From: RGIG3178 sp964533965
GTDB lineage: Bacteria; Bacillota; Clostridia; Christensenellales; QAND01
Length of the DNA: 64,000 nt
Assembly (NCBI GenBank): GCA_964533965.1
Contig: CAZHNN010000014.1
Coordinates: 1-64,000 of the forward strand
Direction: 5' to 3'
In this document: piece by piece, positions 1 through 7,702 of the stretch
Numbering within the stretch: position 1 is the stretch's first letter
Layout of the letters: every line of letters starts with the position of its first letter
The notes under the pieces: generated by a model
What the model was told of the DNA's origin: nothing
Databases searched by the model: none
Seen by the model: only the letters and a program-made list of their open reading frames with translations
Translations under genes and position numbers: made by a program

Positions 1-238
1 GCATCACATGCTCGATGGAGGGCTTGCGGTTTCCTTCCACGATGTTGCCATCAAAATCGACAACCATCACGTCGTCCGTCTTGACCTTATAATAGTCCAT
101 GCTGGTCGGGCTTATGGCGTACAGCTTCTTTTCCCTGTTCGCTACGCTGATGTTGCCGCCGGTACCGGTTGTAAGCCCCATCTCCAGCATCTTGATGCAA
201 TACTCCCGTACCTGTTCCCGTTCTTCATGCAATAACAT
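1..238 (-). CDS. Class II aldolase/adducin-family protein (3' part beyond window)
   Basis: Only the first 79 codons lie in the window; the gene runs off the left edge. The visible N-terminus has the glycine-rich GLTTGTGGNISV motif and a later ISPTSMDYYKVKTDDV segment, both typical of the class II aldolase fold (L-fuculose-phosphate, L-ribulose-5-phosphate and related aldolases/epimerases). These are zinc enzymes that cleave or epimerise phosphorylated sugars; the zinc histidines would lie in the missing part. The ATG is preceded by a strong GGAGGA ribosome site. It is the last visible gene of the larA-like operon, about 60 nt after the DapA-family gene, which suggests a retro-aldol step on a sugar-acid intermediate. 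The substrate cannot be told from the sequence. Confidence 0.85.
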   Translation of the reverse strand, partial: MLLHEEREQVREYCIKMLEMGLTTGTGGNISVANREKKLYAISPTSMDYYKVKTDDVMVVDFDGNIVEGNRKPSIEHVM

Positions 239-298
239 GCTCTCGTCCTCCTTTGACTGATGTTACTTGAAATCCAAATCAGTGTACGAAGTCCTTGA

Positions 299-1189
299 TT
301 ATTGCAAAAGACCCATCTCGATGAGTACCTTTTTCAATTGCGCGTGCTCTTCTGCGGACATCTTGCCCACGGGCGCCATGCATGGACCCGCCTCGATGCC
401 CATCAGCTCCAGCGCTTCCTTGATGACCGCCGGGAATGTGCCAAGAGTAAACGCGATACGAAGCGGCGCAAGCCTGTACTGTTCGCGAAGGCTCCCCTCG
501 ACATCGCCCTTCATGTAGAGGTCATAGATATCGGCGCAGATCCTGGGGGCAACGTTCGCGCAGGCCGCGATAGCGCCCTTAGCACCGTAGGTCAGCGCGG
601 CGTGTATGAGCGTGTCCCTGCCCATCAATACGCTGAAATCCTTGCCCTTGGTCCTTCTGATATACTCGCCCGTAAGCGTCATGTCCCCGGTGCTATCCTT
701 TATTGAGACGATATTCTTGATATCGGCAAGCTTCTCCACCGTGGCAGCGGTGATGGTAACGCCCGTCTTCGGCTGGTTGTTGTACAGCAGTACGGGAAGA
801 GAGGTGGAAGCGGCAATCGTTTTGTAGTGATCGTACAATTCGCTTTGCGTCGGCGTGATGAACATCGGCGTTAAAACCGATACGGCGTCCACCTTGCATT
901 CCTCGGCGATTTGCGTAAGCTCGATGCATTCGCGCGTGGTGATTGCTCCCGTTCCGGCATACACCGGTACTCGACCGCTGGTCTGGTCGACGGTGATCTC
1001 CATCAGCTTCCGCTTTTCGGCATACGACAATCCGTAGAATTCGCCCGTCGTACCGATGACGAATACGCCATGCACGCCGTTATCGATTACAAAATCGATG
1101 AGTTTGCGTGTGGCTTTTTCACTTACGTTCCCCTTGTCGTCCAGCGGGGTGATCAGCGCCGGGATGACGCCTTTTGCTTCGAATGGCAT
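299..1189 (-). CDS. DapA/NanA-superfamily lyase (dihydrodipicolinate synthase-like)
   Basis: This 296-residue TIM-barrel protein belongs to the Schiff-base-forming DHDPS/N-acetylneuraminate lyase superfamily. It has the VIGTTGEFYGLS substrate-carboxylate loop, a tyrosine in LLYNNQP and the Schiff-base lysine in SIKDSTGD. The active-site region SVLTPMFITP differs from the SVTPYYNKP usual in true DapA. With its catabolic-looking neighbours (class II aldolase, hydroxyacid dehydrogenase, LarA-like racemase), it is more likely a pyruvate-dependent aldolase or sugar-acid dehydratase than lysine-biosynthetic DapA. The ATG at 1189 is chosen because GGAGG lies nine bases upstream; a TTG two codons earlier is too close to it. 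The dehydrogenase gene ends 27 nt before, so the two are probably cotranscribed. Confidence 0.85.
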   Translation of the reverse strand: MPFEAKGVIPALITPLDDKGNVSEKATRKLIDFVIDNGVHGVFVIGTTGEFYGLSYAEKRKLMEITVDQTSGRVPVYAGTGAITTRECIELTQIAEECKVDAVSVLTPMFITPTQSELYDHYKTIAASTSLPVLLYNNQPKTGVTITAATVEKLADIKNIVSIKDSTGDMTLTGEYIRRTKGKDFSVLMGRDTLIHAALTYGAKGAIAACANVAPRICADIYDLYMKGDVEGSLREQYRLAPLRIAFTLGTFPAVIKEALELMGIEAGPCMAPVGKMSAEEHAQLKKVLIEMGLLQ

Positions 1190-1216
1190 GTGCAATTACC
1201 TCCGTTTTTTGTTTAT

Positions 1217-2152
1217 TCAAAAATTGTTAACGGGCCACAATGGTTTTTCCCCGTTTAATACCCTGTCTATCTCCTGCGCCGCATGAAGCCCCATTCTATC
1301 CGCCGCCTCCTTGGTCTGCGCAGCGCTATGGGGGGTCAAAAGGCAGTTCTCAAGCTTGAACAGCTCGCTGTTTTTATCCGGCGGCTCGGGGTCAAACACG
1401 TCCAGCGCCGCACCGGCGATCGCCTTTGCCGAAAGTGCCTTTATCAGGGCGCTCTCATCCAGCACCTCACCGCGCGCGCAGTTGATTAAAAACGCCGTCG
1501 GCTTCATAAGACCAATCTCATGTTCCCCGACGGCCTTTCTGGTGTGCTCGTTGGCAGGCAGGTGAAGCGACACAAAATCGGACTGCCGGAACAGCTCTTC
1601 CCGGTCATCGATGCGTTCCACATACTCCGGCAGATCCTTTGCGTAAGGGTCAAACGCAAGCACCTTCATGCCGAACCCAAGCGCAGCCCGTTGTGCCGTT
1701 AAAATGCCGATTCTCCCGCAGCCGAGAAGTCCGAGCGTCTTCCCCTCTACCTCAAAAGCGAGGTTGCGGTTCCGTATGTCCCAGTTGCCGGCATAGAACT
1801 CCTTTTGCACTTCCCGCATGCTCTTTGCACATTCCAGTATCAGCGCCATCGTGTGCTCGGCAACGCTGAGCATGTTGGCGGTGGCTGCTATGCATACATA
1901 GATGCCGCGCTGTGTACAGGCGTTAACGTCGATGTTGTCATAGCCCACGCCATGCCGTGCGATCACCTTTAACTTCGGACACTGCTCGATCAACTCGCGC
2001 GTGTATTTCATGGTCCGGGCCAGAATCGCATCGCAATCGGAAGCTTGGAAGAGTAAATCGGACCCTCCGATGACCAGTTCATACCCCCTGCTTTTCAAGA
2101 ACTCCTTGCCAGGATCGGTTATGTCCTGAAAGATCAGTACCTTTTTCCCCAT
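1217..2152 (-). CDS. D-isomer-specific 2-hydroxyacid dehydrogenase (SerA-like, no ACT domain)
   Basis: A 311-residue NAD(P)-dependent oxidoreductase of the D-2-hydroxyacid dehydrogenase family. The Rossmann motif LLGCGRIG is near residue 145; the catalytic Arg lies in INCARGEVLDES, the Glu in DVFDPEPP and the His in LTPHSAAQ. All are intact, so it should interconvert a 2-oxoacid and a D-2-hydroxyacid. It lacks the C-terminal regulatory domains of long SerA proteins, and no serC lies nearby, so a catabolic role beside the LarA-like racemase is more plausible than serine synthesis. It is the second gene of the operon; an AAAGGGG ribosome site precedes the ATG. The exact substrate is unknown. 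Confidence 0.88.
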   Translation of the reverse strand: MGKKVLIFQDITDPGKEFLKSRGYELVIGGSDLLFQASDCDAILARTMKYTRELIEQCPKLKVIARHGVGYDNIDVNACTQRGIYVCIAATANMLSVAEHTMALILECAKSMREVQKEFYAGNWDIRNRNLAFEVEGKTLGLLGCGRIGILTAQRAALGFGMKVLAFDPYAKDLPEYVERIDDREELFRQSDFVSLHLPANEHTRKAVGEHEIGLMKPTAFLINCARGEVLDESALIKALSAKAIAGAALDVFDPEPPDKNSELFKLENCLLTPHSAAQTKEAADRMGLHAAQEIDRVLNGEKPLWPVNNF

Positions 2153-2228
2153 AATGCGCCCCTTTCGCTTGATCTTATGTTTTTTCGTATTGCTTTTGGG
2201 AAATACCGGTATTTCCCGAAACTGATCG

Positions 2229-3509
2229 TCATGCTTGATGGGCGATTACTTCAACCCCGTTGGGAAGGAACAGTACGCTTGCGTCCTCTCCAGCGCGCTG
2301 CCTTGCCAATTCCATGGCTTTTTCAAAGTTGTCCGCATACAGAAGGCCGAAGGATCGGATCAGCTCTTCCCCGCAGTGGCAGCTGACCAGGATGACCGTT
2401 GCCTTTTTCATCACACGGGCCAACACCTGCGCCTGCCACTGGTCGGGCAGCGTACCATCGCGGCCGCGGCCCAACAGTGCGTTTTCCACTGCTTCCGGCG
2501 TCTTGTTTTGAACAAACAAGTCATAGAACCCTTCGCTGCCGTGCCCGTCCACGCAGGAGCACATCGCGATGATGACCCCGCCGGGCTTGACAAACGGCTC
2601 CGCTCCGGACATGCATTTGACGGACTGATAGATGTTCAAATCCAGCGGAAATCCGCCGTTTCCCGTGACCACGATGTCCGCCTGCTGGCACGGAACGGAC
2701 GTCTGCTCCAGAACAAACGCGCAGCCTTGTTCGTGCGCAGCGGTAACATCGCCCGCGAACGCGCGCACGATCTGCTTCTTGTCGTTTAGGCATACGTTGA
2801 GGATAAACGCCAACCCTACGCTCTTGGCTGCAAAGATCATGTCCTTGTGGATCGGGTTGTTATCGAGGATGCCGTTTCGGGCATATTCATCGGCGATGAA
2901 TTCGGCGTTGTGGTTGAAAAAGACCGTCTTCAGCGACGCAATGCCGGGCAGGACGCTCTTTCGCCCGCCTGAAAAACCGGCGAAAAAATGCGGCTCGATA
3001 AAGCCTTCGGAGAGGATGAAATCCGCCCATTGCACTTGGTCGTTAAGCCACAGTTCGCCGCCGGATGGCATGATGCCGTAATATGTCATCCTGTCGTTTG
3101 CGTGTGCGTCATGAACGAGTATCGTTTCCCGATTCACGATGTCTTCGCCAAAGCGCTCCCGCAATTCCGCATCCGTCGTCCTGCGGTGGAACCCGGTCGC
3201 AACGAGGATGTGTATTTCGGCTTGTGCGGCGCCGGATCTGATTTCCGAAAGAAGAACGGGGATGGTGAGGGAACTGGGCATCGGGCGCGTGTGATCGCTG
3301 GTTATCAAAAGAATGCGCTTTTTCCCCGTCACAAGCTCGCAAAGCCGTTTGCTGCCGATCGGGTTCAAAAGCGCCTGTTTTACAATATCGATTTGTTGTT
3401 CGCGGTTTACATCGGGAAGCTCTTTTTTGGATACGACGCCCAAAAAACAGCGTTCGTCGACTTCGCAGGGAATGTGGTTTCGGTAGTACGGAACGTGGAT
3501 GACAGGCAT
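2229..3509 (-). CDS. larA: LarA-family nickel-dependent 2-hydroxyacid racemase/epimerase (DUF2088)
   Basis: This 426-residue protein has the length and motifs of the lactate racemase family: SDHTRPMPS near residue 75, VATGFHRRTT, and the signature EPHFFAGFSGGRKSVLPG around residues 195-212. Characterised members use a nickel pincer nucleotide covalently bound to lysine and racemise or epimerise 2-hydroxyacids by hydride transfer. Cofactor synthesis needs larB, larC and larE, none of which is in this window. The family includes many homologues not specific for lactate, so the symbol marks the family only. The open frame extends 33 codons upstream, but the ATG at 3509 has AAAGGAGG at good spacing. 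It is the first gene of the operon and its promoter-like -10 lies at 3582-3587. Confidence 0.85.
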   Translation of the reverse strand: MPVIHVPYYRNHIPCEVDERCFLGVVSKKELPDVNREQQIDIVKQALLNPIGSKRLCELVTGKKRILLITSDHTRPMPSSLTIPVLLSEIRSGAAQAEIHILVATGFHRRTTDAELRERFGEDIVNRETILVHDAHANDRMTYYGIMPSGGELWLNDQVQWADFILSEGFIEPHFFAGFSGGRKSVLPGIASLKTVFFNHNAEFIADEYARNGILDNNPIHKDMIFAAKSVGLAFILNVCLNDKKQIVRAFAGDVTAAHEQGCAFVLEQTSVPCQQADIVVTGNGGFPLDLNIYQSVKCMSGAEPFVKPGGVIIAMCSCVDGHGSEGFYDLFVQNKTPEAVENALLGRGRDGTLPDQWQAQVLARVMKKATVILVSCHCGEELIRSFGLLYADNFEKAMELARQRAGEDASVLFLPNGVEVIAHQA

Positions 3510-3581
3510 GGGATTGCCTCCTTTGGAATAAGAACCGTTTTCGTACGTCCTGTGAAGCCGTATCGACCAAACGGCAAAATC

Positions 3582-3608
3582 ATTATACCATAGGACGCTG
3601 CCTGTCAC
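3582..3608 (-). promoter_or_regulatory. Promoter-like site for the larA-like operon
   Basis: On the minus strand a perfect TATAAT (+ strand 3582-3587) is preceded by GTGACA (3603-3608) with a 15-nt spacer, somewhat short. It lies about 75 nt upstream of the larA-like start codon. Confidence 0.45.
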
Positions 3609-3834
3609 CGCTTTGGTTTGTATAATTTTGGTACAATGTTATAATGGTCACATTTGCTTTTTATAAAGTAAGCCACAGAAAAGTAGAATAAGAGCCTTAG
3701 GAATCCCAATCCAAATGTCTCTTTCTTTTCGCAATAAGAAACGGCTCAAGTTGACAAGCGACCCATCCCATACACGATGTCTTTTGGCGACATGTGCGTC
3801 AAAAGGCAAGCATTTAGAATGAATCGCGCAAAAA

Positions 3835-3870
3835 GCAGCGCCTGCCCAGCATAAGCGGGACAGGCGCTGC
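3835..3870 (-). terminator. Rho-independent terminator of the alcohol dehydrogenase gene
   Basis: The minus-strand RNA forms a GCAGCGCCTGTCCC / GGGCAGGCGCTGC stem followed directly by a U tract (TTTTTG). It lies about 35 nt after the dehydrogenase stop codon. The rest of the 3510-3905 gap holds the larA promoter and no convincing gene. Confidence 0.85.
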
Positions 3871-3876
3871 AAGCTC

Positions 3877-3904
3877 TCGCTGACAAACCGAAGTTTGTCA
3901 GCGA
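3877..3904 (-). other. 12-bp perfect hairpin just after the adh stop codon
   Basis: TCGCTGACAAAC, a 4-nt loop, then GTTTGTCAGCGA: a perfect inverted repeat touching the stop codon of the alcohol dehydrogenase. It has no U tract of its own and sits in series with the terminator beyond it, so it may protect the 3' end or halt readthrough. Confidence 0.6.
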
Positions 3905-3905
3905 C

Positions 3906-5105
3906 TTATTTCATCATCAGAGAGTAGATCCAGCGGATGTCGTCCCTGGTCAGGTCAACGTAGCCGCGCAGTATGCCTTCCTTGTCCCCACGGCAGTTTG
4001 TAACAAGCTTTTCAAGGTCCGCTTCAGGCACGCCAAGCGCTTGCAGGTTGACCGGCATTCCCATGCCAAGCTCCCAAGCGCGGAACCGCTTGATGCCTTC
4101 GAGCGCCACGGCCTTCTTGTCCTCCATATCCGGCTCGACGTCGAATACCTTGACGGCGAACTGTGCCACGCGAGCCACAGTTTCATCGGTGCCCTTTTCC
4201 ACCAAAAACGTCAGCCACGCAGGCATGATGATGGACAATCCCGCGCCGTGGGCGGTGTCATACGTAGAGCTGATAAAGGATTCCAGTCCGTGAGGGCCGC
4301 CGCGGACACCGCTTCTGCCGATGCCGGTGATATCGTTATGGGCAAAGGAGCCTGCAAGCATCAGTTCACGGTGCGATTCGTGATCGTTCGGCTCTTTGAC
4401 GGCGATGGGAGCGTATTTTACAACCGCGCGAAGCAGTCCTTCGGCAAATTGGTCGCCAAGATAGCATGCTGAGTTGACAAAGTAACGCTCAAGCGTGTGC
4501 GCGAACACATCCGACGCGCCTGCAGCCGTCTGGTAGGCCGATACCGAATACGTCAGCGCCGGGTTCATGATCGCGAATACCGGACGGTTGAACGGTGTGC
4601 TGCATCCGAATTTCTTGTGCGTGTCAATATCATCCAGGATGACGCTGGCCGTGCTCGTTTCGCTGCCTGCAGCCGAGATGGTGTGGATGGTCCCGACCTT
4701 TGTGGTCTTCTTGGGAACCGCTTTGCCCGAATAGAAATCCCAAACGTTCCCGTCATACACAAGGCCGAATCCGATCGCCTTGGCGGTGTCGATTGTGCTG
4801 CCACCGCCCAGTGCAACAAGAAAATCCACGCCCTCGGCCTTGCCGAACGCAACGCCCTTTTCCACAAGTGACCTGCGCGGGTTAGGTTCCACACCGCCCA
4901 GTTCCACGTACGGGATGGCAGCCGCCTTGAGCGCTTCGATCACGGTGTCGTACAGGCCGATCTTCTTGATGCTTCCGCCGCCGTAAACCAGCATCACCTT
5001 TGTACCGCCGTGCTTTTTGACCAGTTCCGCCACCTTCTTTTCGGTATCCAGGCCAAAGACGATCTCGGTGTAGAGCTGTAATGAGAAATCGGTGAATTTT
5101 TTCAC
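3906..5105 (-). CDS. Iron-containing alcohol dehydrogenase (butanol dehydrogenase-like)
   Basis: A 399-residue member of the group III iron-dependent alcohol dehydrogenase family, close in layout to YugJ/BdhA-type NAD(P)H-dependent butanol dehydrogenases. The nucleotide-binding GGGSTIDTAK motif is near residue 100. Likely metal ligands are the Asp and His of GASDVFAHTLE and the histidines of RGGPHGLES and DTAHGAGLS. It should reduce aldehydes to alcohols to recycle NADH during fermentation. A GTG three codons upstream abuts the AAGGAG ribosome site; the GTG at 5105, eight bases after that site, is the better start and yields a KKFTDFSLQ N-terminus. It appears monocistronic, with its own hairpin and terminator. 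Confidence 0.9.
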   Translation of the reverse strand: MKKFTDFSLQLYTEIVFGLDTEKKVAELVKKHGGTKVMLVYGGGSIKKIGLYDTVIEALKAAAIPYVELGGVEPNPRRSLVEKGVAFGKAEGVDFLVALGGGSTIDTAKAIGFGLVYDGNVWDFYSGKAVPKKTTKVGTIHTISAAGSETSTASVILDDIDTHKKFGCSTPFNRPVFAIMNPALTYSVSAYQTAAGASDVFAHTLERYFVNSACYLGDQFAEGLLRAVVKYAPIAVKEPNDHESHRELMLAGSFAHNDITGIGRSGVRGGPHGLESFISSTYDTAHGAGLSIIMPAWLTFLVEKGTDETVARVAQFAVKVFDVEPDMEDKKAVALEGIKRFRAWELGMGMPVNLQALGVPEADLEKLVTNCRGDKEGILRGYVDLTRDDIRWIYSLMMK

Positions 5106-5251
5106 GCTGTCCACTCCTTGTTATATTTAATTGTAAAATCATGCAGAAGCGCTTGTCCAATGTCCTGTCAGCGACAAGTATGCCTCTTGTATCTCATATT
5201 ATAGCAACAATAAAGTTCAAAAGGTCGATCGAAGGAAATGAAAACGGGCCT

Positions 5252-6199
5252 TTACTTAAGCAGGAGCATGTACAGCGGTATGACAAACATGCCAAATACG
5301 GTTGTCCAGAAAAAGCTCAGCGCCGCATTGTCTCTATCCCCGCCGTAGGTACCGCAGAGAATGACGGTTTGCGTCATGATGGGCATGGAGGACATCAGCA
5401 CGAACACCATCGCCGTGACGCCGGTGATGTGGAAGACCTGACAAAGGCCATATGCAATCAGTGGAGCTACGATAAACCGTGCGACGATGACATAGAGCAC
5501 ATCCCTGGTGATACGAAGCCCTTTTAAGCCGAATTCGCGGTAGATGTCGTAAAGCGCATTGCCGGAGAAGAGCAGTGAAAGCGGCGTGGATAGGGCGCCC
5601 AGGTATTTGGTGATGTCGGTTGCGATGACGGGCGGCTTGAAATTGATGAGCGTCATCAGCAATACAGCAATGATGACGATCACGTTGACGGAGAACATCT
5701 GCTTGAGCGTTTTTACAAGGGAGAATTCACTTTTGCCCTGTGCGTCCGCCTGGATGCCGGCGCTGCCGATCGACCAGAAGGTGGATGTCTGGCAAACGAT
5801 GAAGAACATGGCCGCAGGTGCTCCCGCATTGCCAAACAGCGCCAACACCACTGGAAGGCCGATGAAGATGGCGTTGGGGCAGCTTGCCATCAAGGCAAAG
5901 GTGCGCTGGCGGTTCTTTTGTATGCGCAGGACGTATTTGCCCAACAGCCAGCCGATCAGATACATCGATAGTATCGTAATCGCGGGCACAACGAGCATGC
6001 TGCCGGCCGATTTTAACAGGTCGCGCGTAATCGCGGAGAGCATGTTATTGAAAATGGTGCAGGGGACGGCAATCCGTATGACAAGCTTGCTCAGAAGCGG
6101 GAGATTATCCTTTGTGATCCATTTTAGATGTGTCAGAAAAACGCCGAGGCCAAGCAGGATGATGATATCCAGCACTGCCTGTACGGAATTGAATATCAA
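5252..6199 (-). CDS. AEC (auxin efflux carrier) family transporter
   Basis: A 315-residue, strongly hydrophobic protein with about ten predicted membrane helices, the size and pattern of bacterial AEC (mem_trans) carriers. The central NAIFIGLPVVLALFGN segment and the C-terminal MSSMPIMTQTVILCG resemble the two broken helices of the family. Known bacterial members move dicarboxylates or related organic acids, and some amino acids, by proton-coupled or exchange transport. It starts 15 nt after the aspartate kinase stop codon and is presumably cotranscribed with it, which may point to an aspartate-derived substrate; that is inference only. Confidence 0.85.
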   Translation of the reverse strand: MIFNSVQAVLDIIILLGLGVFLTHLKWITKDNLPLLSKLVIRIAVPCTIFNNMLSAITRDLLKSAGSMLVVPAITILSMYLIGWLLGKYVLRIQKNRQRTFALMASCPNAIFIGLPVVLALFGNAGAPAAMFFIVCQTSTFWSIGSAGIQADAQGKSEFSLVKTLKQMFSVNVIVIIAVLLMTLINFKPPVIATDITKYLGALSTPLSLLFSGNALYDIYREFGLKGLRITRDVLYVIVARFIVAPLIAYGLCQVFHITGVTAMVFVLMSSMPIMTQTVILCGTYGGDRDNAALSFFWTTVFGMFVIPLYMLLLK

Positions 6200-6214
6200 G
6201 GTAAATCCCCCAAA

Positions 6215-7534
6215 CTAATTGGCAAACTCGGCATAGACGGCGCGAAGCGCTATCTCAAAGTCGCTCTGTTCGATGCCGACGATGATGTTGATTTCACTGG
6301 AACCCTGATCGATCATGCGGACGTTCACGCCCGCGCGCCCAAGCGCGGTGAACAGCCTTCCCGCTGTACCGATCTGGCGTATCATGCCGCGGCCGACGGT
6401 GGCAATGAGCGCCAGGTCATGCTGCACCTCGAGCACATCGGGATTGCACAGGTCACGGATGTCGGCGCAGACTTTCTCTTCAAAGCCAGCGAGCTGTGCG
6501 CTTTGCACCACGACGGACATGGTGTCGATGCCCGTGGGCAGATGCTCAAACGAGATGCCGTGCTTTTCGAATACGGAGAGGATGCGCCGCCCGAAGCCGA
6601 GTTCGTTGTTCATCTTGTCCTTTTCGATGTGGAAGATGCAGAACCCCTTGCGGCCCGCAACGCCCGTGATGCCGGAATGCGAAAGCTCCACAGCCTCGGC
6701 CACGATCAGCGTTCCCTCATCCTCGGGTGCGTTCGTGTTCTTGACCGCGATCGGAATGGCACTCTTGCGTACGGGGAATATGCTGTCCTCATGCAGCACG
6801 GTGGCGCCCATGTAGGACAGTTCGCGCAGTTCCTGATAGGTGACAACGGGGATGGTCTTGGGGTCTTTGACAACGCGAGGATCGGCCATCTTGAATCCGG
6901 ACACATCCGTCCAGTTCTCGTACAATTCCGCATCGGCGGCCCTGGCTACGATGGAACCCGTGATATCGCTTCCGCCGCGTGAAAATGTCTTGATCCTCCC
7001 GTCCGGCTGGGAGCCGTAAAACCCGGGTATAACCGCGTTAAAATGGGATTTGAGCATATGGGACATGACGTGCTGTGTTTTTGTTTCGTCCAGCGTGCCG
7101 TCGCTATGGAAGAATATACATTGGGCGGGATCGATGAAATCGAACTGCAAAAGATGCGCTAAGATGAGACCGTTGAGGTATTCACCGCGGCTTGCGACAT
7201 AGTCGACGCCTGCGCCGATGCTGATGTCGTTCCAAACCTGCGCCAGCGGGGTTTTGATGTCGTATTCGCAGCCCAGGCCGTCCACGATAGCGCAAAAGCG
7301 GCCTATGATCTGCTCATAGACGCTGCGCGCCTCATCCATTCTGCCCTTGTCGGCAAGCGCATGGCATTTATAGAGAAGGTCTGTCACTTTATCGGCAAAC
7401 TCGGGCGCTTTGCCGGGCGCGGAGGGGACCACATACCGCCGGTTCTCATTGGCGCGGATGATGGCAGCCACCTTTTGAAACTGTTCGGCGGTGGCAAGCG
7501 ACGTACCCCCGAATTTTGTAACGATAATCCCCAT
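6215..7534 (-). CDS. lysC: Aspartate kinase
   Basis: Monofunctional aspartokinase of 439 residues, catalysing ATP-dependent phosphorylation of L-aspartate, the first step toward lysine/diaminopimelate, threonine and methionine. The N-terminus has the KFGGTSLA signature; FSRGGSDITGSIVA near residue 190 is the substrate loop; ENWTDVSGF follows. The last 130 residues form two ACT domains (TGVAGRKGFCIFHIEKD and ALIATVGRGM regions), so feedback inhibition by an end-product amino acid is likely. The ATG follows GGGAGGA. The gene has a consensus promoter at 7674-7702 and a 5' leader of about 130 nt with a long hairpin. No lysine riboswitch consensus was recognised in that leader. Confidence 0.95.
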   Translation of the reverse strand: MGIIVTKFGGTSLATAEQFQKVAAIIRANENRRYVVPSAPGKAPEFADKVTDLLYKCHALADKGRMDEARSVYEQIIGRFCAIVDGLGCEYDIKTPLAQVWNDISIGAGVDYVASRGEYLNGLILAHLLQFDFIDPAQCIFFHSDGTLDETKTQHVMSHMLKSHFNAVIPGFYGSQPDGRIKTFSRGGSDITGSIVARAADAELYENWTDVSGFKMADPRVVKDPKTIPVVTYQELRELSYMGATVLHEDSIFPVRKSAIPIAVKNTNAPEDEGTLIVAEAVELSHSGITGVAGRKGFCIFHIEKDKMNNELGFGRRILSVFEKHGISFEHLPTGIDTMSVVVQSAQLAGFEEKVCADIRDLCNPDVLEVQHDLALIATVGRGMIRQIGTAGRLFTALGRAGVNVRMIDQGSSEINIIVGIEQSDFEIALRAVYAEFAN

Positions 7535-7577
7535 TGCAGTCCTCCCAAACGATGATGCCTTCGTCCATTGGGGCTTA

Positions 7578-7611
7578 CCGAATGCATTTTTTATGAAAAA
7601 GACGCATTCGG
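7578..7611 (-). promoter_or_regulatory. Long hairpin in the lysC 5' leader
   Basis: CCGAATGC pairs with GCATTCGG, and an inner T5/A5 stretch extends the stem; it lies between the lysC promoter and start codon. There is no U tract directly after it. Its role (mRNA stability or attenuation) is unknown. Confidence 0.4.
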
Positions 7612-7673
7612 ATGCCGAAATTTCGCCGTATGAATCGCGAAAAAACCATCACTCTCGATCCGGCACGGCCTCA

Positions 7674-7702
7674 ATTATAGGCTCTAGCATAGTGCGTGTC
7701 AA
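7674..7702 (-). promoter_or_regulatory. Sigma-A-type promoter of lysC
   Basis: Minus-strand TTGACA (+ 7697-7702), a 17-nt spacer and TATAAT (+ 7674-7679): a perfect consensus. The -35 overlaps the 3' end of the upstream DUF1015 gene. Confidence 0.8.

Noticed and set aside
3648..3872. Minus-strand open frame of 74 codons between larA-like and adh genes
   Set aside because: It overlaps the adh terminator, has no ribosome site or recognisable protein pattern, and covers a promoter region.
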